From an uncultured Nitrosomonadales bacterium (GTDB lineage Bacteria; Pseudomonadota; Gammaproteobacteria; Burkholderiales; Gallionellaceae): a DNA stretch of 50,403 bases. Both the position numbers and the translations under genes were made by a program. Each line of letters starts with the position of its first letter. The stretch's first letter is position 1. The notes beneath the pieces are model-generated. The model did no database searches, was not told where the DNA came from, and saw only the letters and a list, made by a program, of their open reading frames with translations. The stretch lies in NCBI GenBank assembly GCA_903915035.1, contig CAIWRI010000002.1, positions 1 to 50,403 on the forward strand, given 5' to 3'. This document shows, piece after piece, positions 9,201 to 16,428 of the stretch.

Positions 9201-9651
9201 GGTGCGCAACATGAATGACAACCGGCATATTGTCACCTGTAACGGTCGTCCGCTGCCGCTGACCAGCACCGGCACACGCGGCGAATACATTGCTGCGGTG
9301 CGTTATCGCGCCTGGGCACCGCCGTCCGGTCTGCACCCGACCATAGGCGTACAGGCACCGCTGGTATTCGATCTGGTGGACAGTTGGAGCGGGCGCTCGA
9401 TCGGCGGTTGTACTTATCATGTCGCCCATCCGGGCGGGCGCAATTACGACACCTTCCCGGTCAACGCCAATGAAGCCGAGGCCAGACGTGTGGCGCGTTT
9501 CTGGAATCACGGACATACGCCGGGCCTGATGCATGTACGTCGTGAAGGGCGCAATCCGGATTATCCGCTGACGCTGGATTTACGCCGCGCACCTGAACCG
9601 ATGATGGAAGGCGTAGCGGATGTACCGAGTGAAATGATGCAGCAACAGTAA
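6232..9651 (+). CDS. transglutaminase-like / DUF2126 protein
   Basis: A very large (1139-residue) protein and the last gene of the Anbu operon. Residues about 1-290 are a transglutaminase-like domain: bacterial N-terminal beta region, then the catalytic Cys in LELKLGSCRDSAWLLVQAL, His in DLHAWTEVY and Asp in WIGLDPTSGL. From about residue 320 it is DUF2126 (RLTMGGEPTFVS, NHVTLGAATP, VEFRGFEMPPHAQMSLLQML). The family is routinely encoded next to alpha-E/ATP-grasp genes; a thiol protease or amide-forming role is inferred, not shown. Residues about 583-606 contain a low-complexity linker (APLHTPPPQAGEE) that is the translation of a palindromic DNA repeat and is probably not ancestral. It overlaps Anbu copy 2 by four bases. 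A bidirectional terminator follows. Confidence 0.85.
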   Translation: MTIRVALNHQTSYTFDRAVKLWPHEIRLRPAAHSRTPILSYSLNIEPAGHFLNWQQDPFGNWVARLVFPEKAGSLKITVDLVADMTVINPFDFFMEEFAETYPFAYPEGLKRELSPYLEADPLTPLLADWLARTRSELLAKPLRTIDMLVGINQRVKDDINYIVRLEVGVQTPEQTLELKLGSCRDSAWLLVQALRHLGLAARFASGYLIQLKADVKALDDGPSGTEYDFTDLHAWTEVYIPGAGWIGLDPTSGLLAGEGHIPLACTAMPSSAAPVIGGTEVCESHFDFAMSVTRIHEDPRVTQPYTEAQWQAILDLGYQVDNELEKQDVRLTMGGEPTFVSVDDMEGDEWNFTALSDAKRELSGELLVRLQGHFAPGALLHFGQGKWYPGEPLPRWALGCYWRVDGKPLWHDRKLLVTGNKTGTQKTADAQHFISRLTEELKLDAGLVITAYEDVTKIINEELRWPDNLDPLTADLKKSDERRRLAKLIEAGLGEPVGYVLPLKALPPEQTQAAGKALISAGFYSSLWPLRREHLYLIGGDSPLGLRLPLASLPWLADEDREEEFGRDPFDATSEAPDRQTDHDRAPLHTPPPQAGEEVNDLLRKTNDSYDPREIVHTALCAEVRDGVLCIFLPPVPKLEDFVTLINAIETAAAALKLPLRLEGYTPPSDPRVKEFRITPDPGVIEVNIHPSGSWQQLVENTHILYEEARLARLCAEKFMMDGRHTGTGGGNHVTLGAATPADSPCLRRPDVLMSLITFWQHHPALSYLFSGMFIGPTSQAPRVDEARHESLYELEIAFQQMAEHLKPGAENKQPWLVDRLLRNLLVDLSGNTHRAEFCIDKLYSPDSATGRLGLVEFRGFEMPPHAQMSLLQMLLLRALVVRFWQKPYQGNLNRWGTELHDRYMLPHFVAQDMKDVVQDLQRAGYAFEFEWFAPFLEFRFPRFGTVAYHGIEIELRQAIEPWHVLGEEVAAGATARYVDSSLERMQIKVRNMNDNRHIVTCNGRPLPLTSTGTRGEYIAAVRYRAWAPPSGLHPTIGVQAPLVFDLVDSWSGRSIGGCTYHVAHPGGRNYDTFPVNANEAEARRVARFWNHGHTPGLMHVRREGRNPDYPLTLDLRRAPEPMMEGVADVPSEMMQQQ
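7991..8030 (+). repeat. REP-like palindromic element inside a coding region
   Basis: The stretch contains CCTCCCC (8005-8011) and GGGGAGG (8020-8026) around CGCAGGCA, preceded by CCCCTCTCC. This pattern resembles dispersed intergenic palindromes of many proteobacteria. It is read in frame as PLHTPPPQAGEE within an interdomain linker of the DUF2126 protein. A related CCCTCTCCC/GAGGGCGAGGG element lies at 18209-18243. Confidence 0.55.
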
Positions 9652-9663
9652 GCAAGTCTCACG

Positions 9664-9690
9664 GTAAAAACGGGCGCGGCCCGTTTTTAC
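9664..9690. terminator. bidirectional Rho-independent terminator
   Basis: GTAAAAACGGGC and GCCCGTTTTTAC form a perfect 12-bp stem with a 3-base loop. The A-tract and T-tract on the two arms allow use from both strands. It lies between the convergent DUF2126 gene and xthA and contains the xthA stop codon. Confidence 0.85.
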
Positions 9691-10451
9691 GCCAGCTCTA
9701 CCACTACCGGTGTGTGATCGGACGGGCGTTCCAGCTTGCGCGGAGCCTTGTCTATCACACAGCGTTTACATTCAGGCACCAGCGGCGAACTGATCAGGAT
9801 ATGATCAATACGCACGCCCATGTTGCGCCTGAAAGCCATCATGCGGTAATCCCACCAGCTGAAGGTTTTTTCCGCCTGCTCAAACAAACGATAACTGTCT
9901 GTTAATCCTAACGCCTGCAACGCCCTGAAAGCATCGCGTTCCGGTTCACTGACCAGCACGCTGCCAGCCCATGCAGCCGGATCATGCACATCACGATCTT
10001 CCGGCGCGATGTTGTAATCACCCAACAGCACCAACTTGGGATAGCGCAACAATTCTGCTTTGAGCCAGTCATGCAGGGCTGCGAGCCAGCCCAGCTTGTA
10101 CTGATACTTGTCCGAATCCAGGCTTTGACCGTTGGGAATATACACACAAATAACGCGCACATCGCCAAACGTGGCGGCGATGACGCGCTTTTGCTCATCC
10201 ACAAAATCCGGGATTCCCAGCTGCACATCCGTTGCCTGCTCGCGGCTCAAAATCGCCACGCCGTTATAGGTTTTCTGCCCGATAAACACGCTGTGATAGC
10301 CCGCTGCCAGTAGTTCACTTTGCGGAAAATCAGCATCCTGCTGCTTGGTTTCCTGCAAACACAGCACGTCAACCGGATTGGCCGCCAGCCAGTCCAGCAC
10401 CTGCGGCAGACGCACTTTTAACGAATTGACATTCCAGGTCGCCAGCTTCAT
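9687..10451 (-). CDS. xthA: exodeoxyribonuclease III
   Basis: A 254-residue endonuclease/exonuclease/phosphatase-fold enzyme that cleaves 5' to abasic sites and trims 3' ends in base excision repair. Family motifs are MKLATWNVNSLKVRL at the N-terminus (Asn metal ligand), CLQETKQQ (catalytic Glu), VYIPNG, LLGDYNIAPED and the C-terminal RIDHIL and PSDHTPVV. Full length compared with E. coli (268). The ATG overlaps the stop of prlC by one base, so the two form one leftward operon. It ends within the terminator shared with the DUF2126 gene. Confidence 0.92.
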   Translation of the reverse strand: MKLATWNVNSLKVRLPQVLDWLAANPVDVLCLQETKQQDADFPQSELLAAGYHSVFIGQKTYNGVAILSREQATDVQLGIPDFVDEQKRVIAATFGDVRVICVYIPNGQSLDSDKYQYKLGWLAALHDWLKAELLRYPKLVLLGDYNIAPEDRDVHDPAAWAGSVLVSEPERDAFRALQALGLTDSYRLFEQAEKTFSWWDYRMMAFRRNMGVRIDHILISSPLVPECKRCVIDKAPRKLERPSDHTPVVVELA

Positions 10452-12487
10452 CAGGCCAGCCCGTTATGACGCAACAGCGCGTCGATGGCAGGCTCACGCC
10501 CGCGGAAAGCGGCAAAGGATTCCATGGCAGGCCGGGAGCCGCCCACGGCCAGAATCTCCGCACGGAAGCGCGCCCCGACATCCGGATTGAGCACGCCTTG
10601 CTCTTCGAACAGACTGTAGGCATCAGCAGACAATACTTCCGCCCATTTGTAGCTGTAATAACCCGCACCATAGCCGCCCGCAAAAATATGCGAGAAGCTT
10701 TGCGGAAAACGGTTAAATTCCGGCGGGATCAGTACAGCCACCTCATCGCGCACTTCGTCCAGCAGTTGCAATATGGACTTTTCGCCACCCGCTTCATAAT
10801 CGCTATGCATCAGCATGTCGAACAAGGCGAATTCAATCTGGCGCAAGGCCTGTAAACCGCTCTGGAAATTCTTCGCCGCCAGCATCTTGTCGAATAAGGC
10901 GCGCGGCAAAGGCTCACCGCTCACAACATGCCGCGTCATGCCGCGCAGCACATCCCATTCCCAGCAATAGTTTTCCATGAACTGACTGGGCAACTCGACC
11001 GCATCCCATTCCACGCCATTGATGCCAGAGACGCCCAGATCTTCCACTTCGGTGAGCAGGTGATGCAGTCCGTGGCCGAATTCGTGGAACAAGGTAATCA
11101 CATCGTCATGGGTGAAAACCGCCCGCTTGCCGCCAACCGGTGCGGCAAAATTACAGTTCATATAGGCTACCGGCGTCTGTATGCCGGAGGGCAACCTGCG
11201 ACGTGTAATCACGTCATCCATCCACGCCCCGCCGCGCTTGCTGGCTCTGGCATACAGGTCGAAATAAAACTGACCGACAAGCTGGCCTTGCGCATCCAGA
11301 ATATCGAAAAAGCGTACGCTGTCGTGCCAGACTTGAACTTGTCGAAGCGCAGTCGCATCGACAATTTTCAAGCCATACAAGGTTTCCACCAGACTGAACA
11401 GGCCCGTCAAGACGGCATCTTCCGGAAAGTATTCCTTCACTTCCTGCTCGGAAAAAGCATAGCGCTGCTCGCGCAGCTTTTCGCTGGCATAACTGACATC
11501 CCAGGAATGCATTTCACTGAGGCCAAGCTCCTCGCGTGCAAATTCGCGCAGTTCGAGCAGATCCTTCTCGGCAAAAGGGCGGGCGCGCTGCGCCAGTTCA
11601 CGCATGAATGCCACGACCTGTTTCGGCGTCTCGGCCATTTTTGCTGCCAGCGACAATTCGCCATAGTTGGCAAAACCGAGCAGTTGCGCCTCTTCGGTAC
11701 GTAATTGTACGATTTCCTCCATCAGCGCAGAATTGTCAAATTCAGGCTTGCCGAACTCCGAGGCGCGGGTGGCATAAGCACGATAGATTTTTTCACGCAA
11801 CACACGGTTATCGGCAAACTGCATTACCGGTAAATAGGACGGTGCTTTGAGCGTAAACAGCCAGCCTGACTTGTCCGCTGCAAGGGCTGCCTCCTCCGCT
11901 GTCTGCAATGCATCTTCCGGCAAACCGGAAAGTTCATCCCGACTCTCGACAAGCAGACTGTACTCGTTGGTCGCATCGAGTAAATTATCTGAAAAGCGCG
12001 CGGATACTTCAGACTGGCGCTCCTGAATTTCAAGGTAACGCGCCTTCTTGTCTTCCGGCAATTCCGCACCGCCCAGACGAAAATCGCGCAGCTCGTTTTC
12101 GATGATTTTTTGCCGCGTGGCATTCAGGGTTGCAAATTCAGCACTATTGCGCAGTAATTTGAATTTATTGAATAACGCCAGATTCTGGCCAAGCTCGGCA
12201 TAATACTGGGTCATCACCGGCAGCACAGCGTTGTAGGCATCGCGCAATTCGGGCGAATTCATCACCGCGTTCAGGTGTCCGACCGGCCCCCAGGCACGCG
12301 ACACGCGCTCATGCGCATCTTCCATCGGTACAACAAAGTTATCCCAGCCAGGTTGAGTACTGTCGGCCAGTAATCTGGCTATCAGCGCACGGCAATCGCC
12401 GAGCAGCTGCGCTATGGCAGGGGCTACCTGTTCAGGTTTGATCTGTGCAAAATGCGGCAAGCCGCTAAAGTCGAGTAATGGGTTCAT
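10451..12487 (-). CDS. prlC: oligopeptidase A (M3 metallopeptidase)
   Basis: A 678-residue cytosolic zinc metallopeptidase that degrades short peptides, including signal-peptide fragments. The zinc site is FHEFGHGLHHLL (HEFGH). Other family signatures are the GVEWDAVELPSQFMENYCWE block and AGYYSYKWAEVLSADAYSLF near the C-terminus. Length equals that of E. coli PrlC (about 680). It is the first gene of the prlC-xthA pair. The upstream 350 bp contain an integrase fragment and a palindrome. Confidence 0.92.
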   Translation of the reverse strand: MNPLLDFSGLPHFAQIKPEQVAPAIAQLLGDCRALIARLLADSTQPGWDNFVVPMEDAHERVSRAWGPVGHLNAVMNSPELRDAYNAVLPVMTQYYAELGQNLALFNKFKLLRNSAEFATLNATRQKIIENELRDFRLGGAELPEDKKARYLEIQERQSEVSARFSDNLLDATNEYSLLVESRDELSGLPEDALQTAEEAALAADKSGWLFTLKAPSYLPVMQFADNRVLREKIYRAYATRASEFGKPEFDNSALMEEIVQLRTEEAQLLGFANYGELSLAAKMAETPKQVVAFMRELAQRARPFAEKDLLELREFAREELGLSEMHSWDVSYASEKLREQRYAFSEQEVKEYFPEDAVLTGLFSLVETLYGLKIVDATALRQVQVWHDSVRFFDILDAQGQLVGQFYFDLYARASKRGGAWMDDVITRRRLPSGIQTPVAYMNCNFAAPVGGKRAVFTHDDVITLFHEFGHGLHHLLTEVEDLGVSGINGVEWDAVELPSQFMENYCWEWDVLRGMTRHVVSGEPLPRALFDKMLAAKNFQSGLQALRQIEFALFDMLMHSDYEAGGEKSILQLLDEVRDEVAVLIPPEFNRFPQSFSHIFAGGYGAGYYSYKWAEVLSADAYSLFEEQGVLNPDVGARFRAEILAVGGSRPAMESFAAFRGREPAIDALLRHNGLA

Positions 12488-12571
12488 GAATAGGTCCGTT
12501 CATTGGGAAACTTACCCTGGCATATTACTACGAAATAGCGCATTCAGCGCGAGGGAACGGCTGCTATCGAC

Positions 12572-12589
12572 GCGCAGTCGCGACTGTGC
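12572..12589. repeat. 18-bp palindrome upstream of prlC
   Basis: GCGCAGTCG followed directly by CGACTGTGC is a palindrome with one G/T mismatch, centred between 12580 and 12581. It lies about 85-100 bases upstream of the prlC start. It could be an operator or the edge of a decayed element, since it abuts the integrase fragment. Confidence 0.35.
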
Positions 12590-12592
12590 ATA

Positions 12593-12712
12593 TTAAAACC
12601 TCACCCGCCAGTATTCCGCCGCTCCTACAAGCCAAGCGCGCCCTCCCCCATCAACCCTTTGATAATCCTTGCCTGTTAGCTTGAAAGCTTCGATTTCTTT
12701 TTCTATTAGCAT
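12593..12712 (-). pseudogene. integrase N-terminal fragment (Arm DNA-binding domain)
   Basis: A 39-codon leftward frame starting at an ATG and reading MLIEKEIEAFK, TGKDYQRVDGGG, then WRVRF before a stop. The spacing matches the N-terminal Arm-type DNA-binding domain (DUF4102) of P4-type tyrosine integrases: a short helix, then K-x-Y-x4-D-G-G-G, a short strand and W-R-x-R-F. The catalytic domain is absent, so it is a fossil of a former integrated element next to glnA. No tRNA or attachment site is visible. It is too short to be more than a probable assignment. Confidence 0.5.
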
Positions 12713-12840
12713 GGAGTCCCCACGTTTTTTGTTGTCCCCATGGGTTAAATTCGGATTCAGGGAGATTTAGGGGGCAGGGGAATTCGAGAAGGACTTTATC
12801 GCAGGCTTTGATTGGATTATCCGGGATTGCTTTGGACGAT
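12713..12840. other. remaining glnA-prlC spacer
   Basis: No gene is visible. It contains two direct copies of GTCCCCA (in GTCCCCACG near 12716 and GTCCCCATG near 12735), which flank a T-run beside the integrase fragment. They may be traces of the former element. Confidence 0.35.
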
Positions 12841-12907
12841 AAAAAGGCAGGAACCCTTGCTATTGCTTGAGTTACCTGCCTTTTTCAGGACTTCCCTGGA
12901 AGTCCTG
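12841..12907 (-). terminator. glnA terminator region
   Basis: Leftward transcripts from glnA first meet a 9-bp hairpin CAGGACTTC/GAAGTCCTG (12886-12907) and then the arms AAAAAGGCAGG/CCTGCCTTTTT (12841-12885, loop about 23 bases), which end in a run of five T on the minus strand. The second is a good Rho-independent terminator candidate. Confidence 0.65.
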
Positions 12908-12923
12908 GGAACCATCTAAAAAA

Positions 12924-14339
12924 TTAGATGCTGTAGTACATTTCAAACTCAACAGGATGAGTGGTCATGCGCAGGCGCGTGACTTCGTCCATCTTCAACG
13001 TGATGTATGCGTCGATGAAGTCATTGGAAAATACGCCGCCACGGGTCAGGAATTCGCGGTCTTTATCCAGTGCATTCAACGCTTCGTCAAGTGACGTACA
13101 TACCGTTGGAATCAATGCATCTTCTTCAGGCGGCAAGTCGTACAGATTCTTGTCAGCCGGGTCGCCAGGGTGAATCTTGTTGGCGATACCATCTAAGCCT
13201 GCCATCATCAGTGCGGCAAAGCACAAGTAAGGGTTGGCTGTCGGGTCCGGGAAACGGGTTTCAATACGGCGTGCCTTGTCGCTGGCGACGTGAGGAATAC
13301 GAATTGACGCAGAACGATTTTTGGCAGAATAAGCAAGCTTAGTCGGTGCTTCGTAATGAGGAACCAGACGCTTGTAGGAGTTGGTGCCCGGATTGGTAAT
13401 CGCGTTCAGTGCCTTGGCATGCTTGATGATACCGCCAATGTAATACAGCGCGGTGTCAGACAGACCGGCATAACCATTGCCTGCAAACAGATTCTTGCCG
13501 TCTTTCCAGATAGACTGGTGCACATGCATGCCGGAACCGTTGTCGCCAACGATAGGCTTGGGCATGAAAGTTGCTGTCTTGCCGTGTTGATGAGCCACAT
13601 TGTGCACAACATATTTCAGATATTGAGTCTGATCGGCGCGACGCACTAGCGTGTCGAACTTGGTACCGATTTCGCATTGACCGGCAGTCGCCACTTCGTG
13701 GTGATGCACTTCAACTTCGATGCCGATATCTTCCAGTGCCAGACACATCGCAGCGCGGATGTCATTCAGGCTGTCAACCGGAGGAACAGGGAAGTAACCG
13801 CCTTTAACGACTGGACGGTGACCGGTATTGCCCCCGTCATATTTTTCATCCGAGGACCAGGCCGCTTCTTCGGAATTGATTTTGACCGAACAGCCGGACA
13901 TATCAATTTTCCAGTTGACCGAGTCAAAGATGAAGAATTCCGGTTCAGGGCCGAAGTAAGCCGTGTCGCCCAGGCCGGAAGATTGCAGGTAAGCTTCAGC
14001 GCGCTTTGCGATAGAACGTGGATCGCGGTCATAGCCCTTGCCGTCGGTAGGTTCAATGACGTCGCAGGTAATGTTCAGCGTGACATCTTCAGTGAAAGGA
14101 TCAAGGTAGGCGGCGGAAGGATCCGGCATCAACAGCATGTCGGAAGCTTGAATACCTTTCCATCCTGCGATGGAAGAGCCATCAAATGCGTGACCTTCTT
14201 CAAACTTGTCCATACCAACATATTTGGCAGGAACCCCTACGTGCTGCTCCTTGCCCCGTGTATCAGTAAAACGAAAGTCCACGAATTTGACATCGTGGTC
14301 CTTAATCATTTGCAACACATCATTAGCGGTCTTCGCCAT
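12924..14339 (-). CDS. glnA: glutamine synthetase, type I
   Basis: A 471-residue enzyme that joins ammonia to glutamate at the cost of ATP, the entry point for nitrogen made by the nitrate pathway encoded at 21-32 kb. Family motifs are FDGSSIAGW, the ammonia/metal motif [20 protein letters not shown], the [10 protein letters not shown] loop and [20 protein letters not shown]. The adenylylation tyrosine lies in NLYDLPPEE, so activity should be under GlnE control. The start is MAKTAND, preceded by GGAGAGAG; an upstream in-frame ATG at 14360 lacks a ribosome site. The 257-bp upstream region has only an imperfect sigma-54-like match (minus strand, 14498-14513, TTGCA present but AG in place of the -24 GG). 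Confidence 0.96.
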   Translation of the reverse strand: MAKTANDVLQMIKDHDVKFVDFRFTDTRGKEQHVGVPAKYVGMDKFEEGHAFDGSSIAGWKGIQASDMLLMPDPSAAYLDPFTEDVTLNITCDVIEPTDGKGYDRDPRSIAKRAEAYLQSSGLGDTAYFGPEPEFFIFDSVNWKIDMSGCSVKINSEEAAWSSDEKYDGGNTGHRPVVKGGYFPVPPVDSLNDIRAAMCLALEDIGIEVEVHHHEVATAGQCEIGTKFDTLVRRADQTQYLKYVVHNVAHQHGKTATFMPKPIVGDNGSGMHVHQSIWKDGKNLFAGNGYAGLSDTALYYIGGIIKHAKALNAITNPGTNSYKRLVPHYEAPTKLAYSAKNRSASIRIPHVASDKARRIETRFPDPTANPYLCFAALMMAGLDGIANKIHPGDPADKNLYDLPPEEDALIPTVCTSLDEALNALDKDREFLTRGGVFSNDFIDAYITLKMDEVTRLRMTTHPVEFEMYYSI

Positions 14340-14596
14340 AACTCTCTCCAAAATAATCAATCAAACAGTGAACTACTACCCGAAATATCCCAAGCAAAAA
14401 ACATGCCAATTCACCAAACAAGTCGTCGCGCGCATTATTAAGCGAGCGTTTTCTTCCTTTTCATTTTCTCCGCCAGCGGCGCAGAGGTGTTTGGGCTTGC
14501 AATGCGTGCGCTAAATCAATGTGCATTGTGCCATAAGCCGGCAAACTAACACAAATCGCACCTAAAAGGGGACGCACGCCAGAGCCGCACGCACTA

Positions 14597-15796
14597 TTAT
14601 AGGGCGTGATGAATTTGAATGGTGCGGAACAGCGGATCATTGAGCGCAAGCTGATTGCAGCGCACCTGTAAAGCTTTGGCGTCCAACTGCCCGCCGGGCG
14701 GCAGATAAAGTTCAGCATCAATATGACCATCCAGATAATGGAACACCACACGATAGCTGAGCAGTTGACTATCGCCAAGCCGCTCGGCTAGCTGTGCCAG
14801 CAAAACCGGCCGGTCAGGCAATTTAGCGTTATGTGCGATTTGCATATCGTCTTCCGGATCGATATGCACCATGACGTCGAGCACAGGATGCGCTTTGAGT
14901 ACCGCATGACGTGCCGTTTCGGCAATGTAATGTCCTTCAGATACGCTGATTCTGGGATCGACTAAGATATGCGCATCGACCAGGGCATTATCTGCCATTT
15001 TACGCGTGCGCAATTCATGCAGACCGAGCACGCCATGCGTTTTTAGCAAAGTGGCACGAATCGCTTCCACTTCTTCAGCATTAAGTCCGGTATCGATCAG
15101 TTCCGACAGCGCTTCGAGCGCCAGCTTACCGCCCATATGCGCAATCATTACCCCAACCACCGCTGCGGCGACCAGATCCAGAAAGGTATAGCCTAGCAAA
15201 TTGCCGATAATTCCGACCACCACCACCAAAGAGGATGCTGCGTCAGAACGCGCATGCCAGGCGTTTGCCACCAGCATCTGTGAGCGCACCCTGAGGGCGA
15301 CCGACAGCATGTAGCGAAACATGCCTTCTTTGGCAAGCAGTGCAAATATGGCAATAGCCAGTCCCAGCGGACTGACCGCGCTGAATGTCAGGGGATGCTG
15401 CAAGCGGATTGCGGCAGCCACCAGCAAACCCACCCCCAGTGCGGCGAGAAAAACACCCAATATCAGCGTGGCGGCAGTCTCGATTCGGGCGTGGCCATAC
15501 GGATGATTGGCATCGGCATGACGATTGCCGTGCCGGTTGGCGAACAGCACCAGTAAATCGGCAATCAAATCTGACAGTGAATGCAATCCGTCGGCCATCA
15601 GTGCCTGTGAATGCGCAAATATTCCGCCACTAACCTGCAGCAGGGTTAGCAGTAAGTTGATGGCGATGCTTACCAGCGTACTTTTTTGTGCGGCGGCAAA
15701 GCGTTCCGGATTGGCGGGTTCAAATGTCGCTTTGTCAGTATGTGCAGGTTGTATGTGATTTTTCATTTCGATTGAGCTAGTATGCGTCTGTTGCAT
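14597..15796 (-). CDS. cation diffusion facilitator family transporter
   Basis: A 399-residue inner-membrane metal/proton antiporter of the CDF family, expected to export zinc, iron or a similar divalent ion. Six hydrophobic segments lie between residues about 40 and 225. The two metal-site motifs are HSLSD (His72, Asp76) and HARSD (His181, Asp185), and a histidine-rich loop (NRHGNRHADANHPYGHAR) lies between. After the usual cytoplasmic dimerisation domain it carries about 90 extra residues, making it longer than FieF (300). The start at 15796 has no strong ribosome site; Met11 is an alternative. Metal choice cannot be read from sequence. It is divergent from the rhodanese gene. Confidence 0.85.
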   Translation of the reverse strand: MQQTHTSSIEMKNHIQPAHTDKATFEPANPERFAAAQKSTLVSIAINLLLTLLQVSGGIFAHSQALMADGLHSLSDLIADLLVLFANRHGNRHADANHPYGHARIETAATLILGVFLAALGVGLLVAAAIRLQHPLTFSAVSPLGLAIAIFALLAKEGMFRYMLSVALRVRSQMLVANAWHARSDAASSLVVVVGIIGNLLGYTFLDLVAAAVVGVMIAHMGGKLALEALSELIDTGLNAEEVEAIRATLLKTHGVLGLHELRTRKMADNALVDAHILVDPRISVSEGHYIAETARHAVLKAHPVLDVMVHIDPEDDMQIAHNAKLPDRPVLLAQLAERLGDSQLLSYRVVFHYLDGHIDAELYLPPGGQLDAKALQVRCNQLALNDPLFRTIQIHHAL

Positions 15797-15841
15797 GCAG
15801 CATAGCGCATGATTCGTTAAACTGGAACTGGAAAAAAGACC

Positions 15842-16294
15842 ATGGGAAAAATTACCTCTATTTTGCTAACTGCGCAACAACGTGCAAAAGACAAAAAACT
15901 GCCTTATGAGGGGGCGTTATATCCGGACGAGGCTTACGAACTTCTTCAGTCCGCGCCCGGCGCAAAACTGGTTGATGTGCGCTGCCGTGCAGAGCTGGAC
16001 TGGATCGGGCGTATTCCCGATGCGGTAGAGATTGAATGGTTAACTTATCCCGGCATGAAAGCCAATCCGAATTTCAATGCGGAACTGTTGCAGCAGATTG
16101 ATAAGGAAGCGCTGGTGCTGTTTATTTGCCGCAGTGGCGCACGTTCGCATGCGGCGGCGGTGGCTGCTACCCAGGCCGGCTTTCGCGATTGTTACAATGT
16201 ACTGGAAGGTTTTGAGGGTGACAAGGATGGTCGCGGGCATCGCAGCAGCAGTCAAGGCTGGCGTGTGGCCGGCTTGCCTTGGGTGCAAAGTTGA
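15842..16294 (+). CDS. rhodanese-like sulfurtransferase
   Basis: A 150-residue single-domain rhodanese. The active-site loop is ICRSGARSH with Cys96 as the persulfide carrier, and the domain starts with ALYPDEAYELLQ and KLVDVRCRAELDWIGRI. No signal peptide is seen, so it should be cytosolic. The sulfur acceptor is unknown. It sits between a CDF gene on the other strand and an ABC permease 134 bp downstream, with no clear functional link. Confidence 0.85.
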   Translation: MGKITSILLTAQQRAKDKKLPYEGALYPDEAYELLQSAPGAKLVDVRCRAELDWIGRIPDAVEIEWLTYPGMKANPNFNAELLQQIDKEALVLFICRSGARSHAAAVAATQAGFRDCYNVLEGFEGDKDGRGHRSSSQGWRVAGLPWVQS

Positions 16295-16428
16295 TCGTGG
16301 TTTATTCGGTCGGACAAACACCTTGCCGGCTTTCGCATCTGTTGAGATATTAAAACTGTAACATTTCGCAGGCATAATCATGTTTGCGTGACTTCCGATT
16401 TTCCAAGATAGTAAAGTACAACTCACAG

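Noticed and set aside
10928-11704. Long plus-strand frame inside prlC
   Set aside because: It is antisense to a conserved peptidase with the zinc motif intact, and no family features are seen. The same applies to frames opposite glnA (13677-14441) and within the DUF2126 gene (8767-9534).
14498-14513. Possible sigma-54 promoter for glnA (minus strand)
   Set aside because: The -12 TTGCA is present, but the -24 reads TAGCGC rather than TGGCAC; the nearby TGGCAC at 14527-14532 has no -12 at the correct distance.
16384-16428. N-terminal extension of the double permease from a TTG
   Set aside because: There is no ribosome site, and the extra 15 residues do not fit the family start; the ATG at 16429 is preferred.
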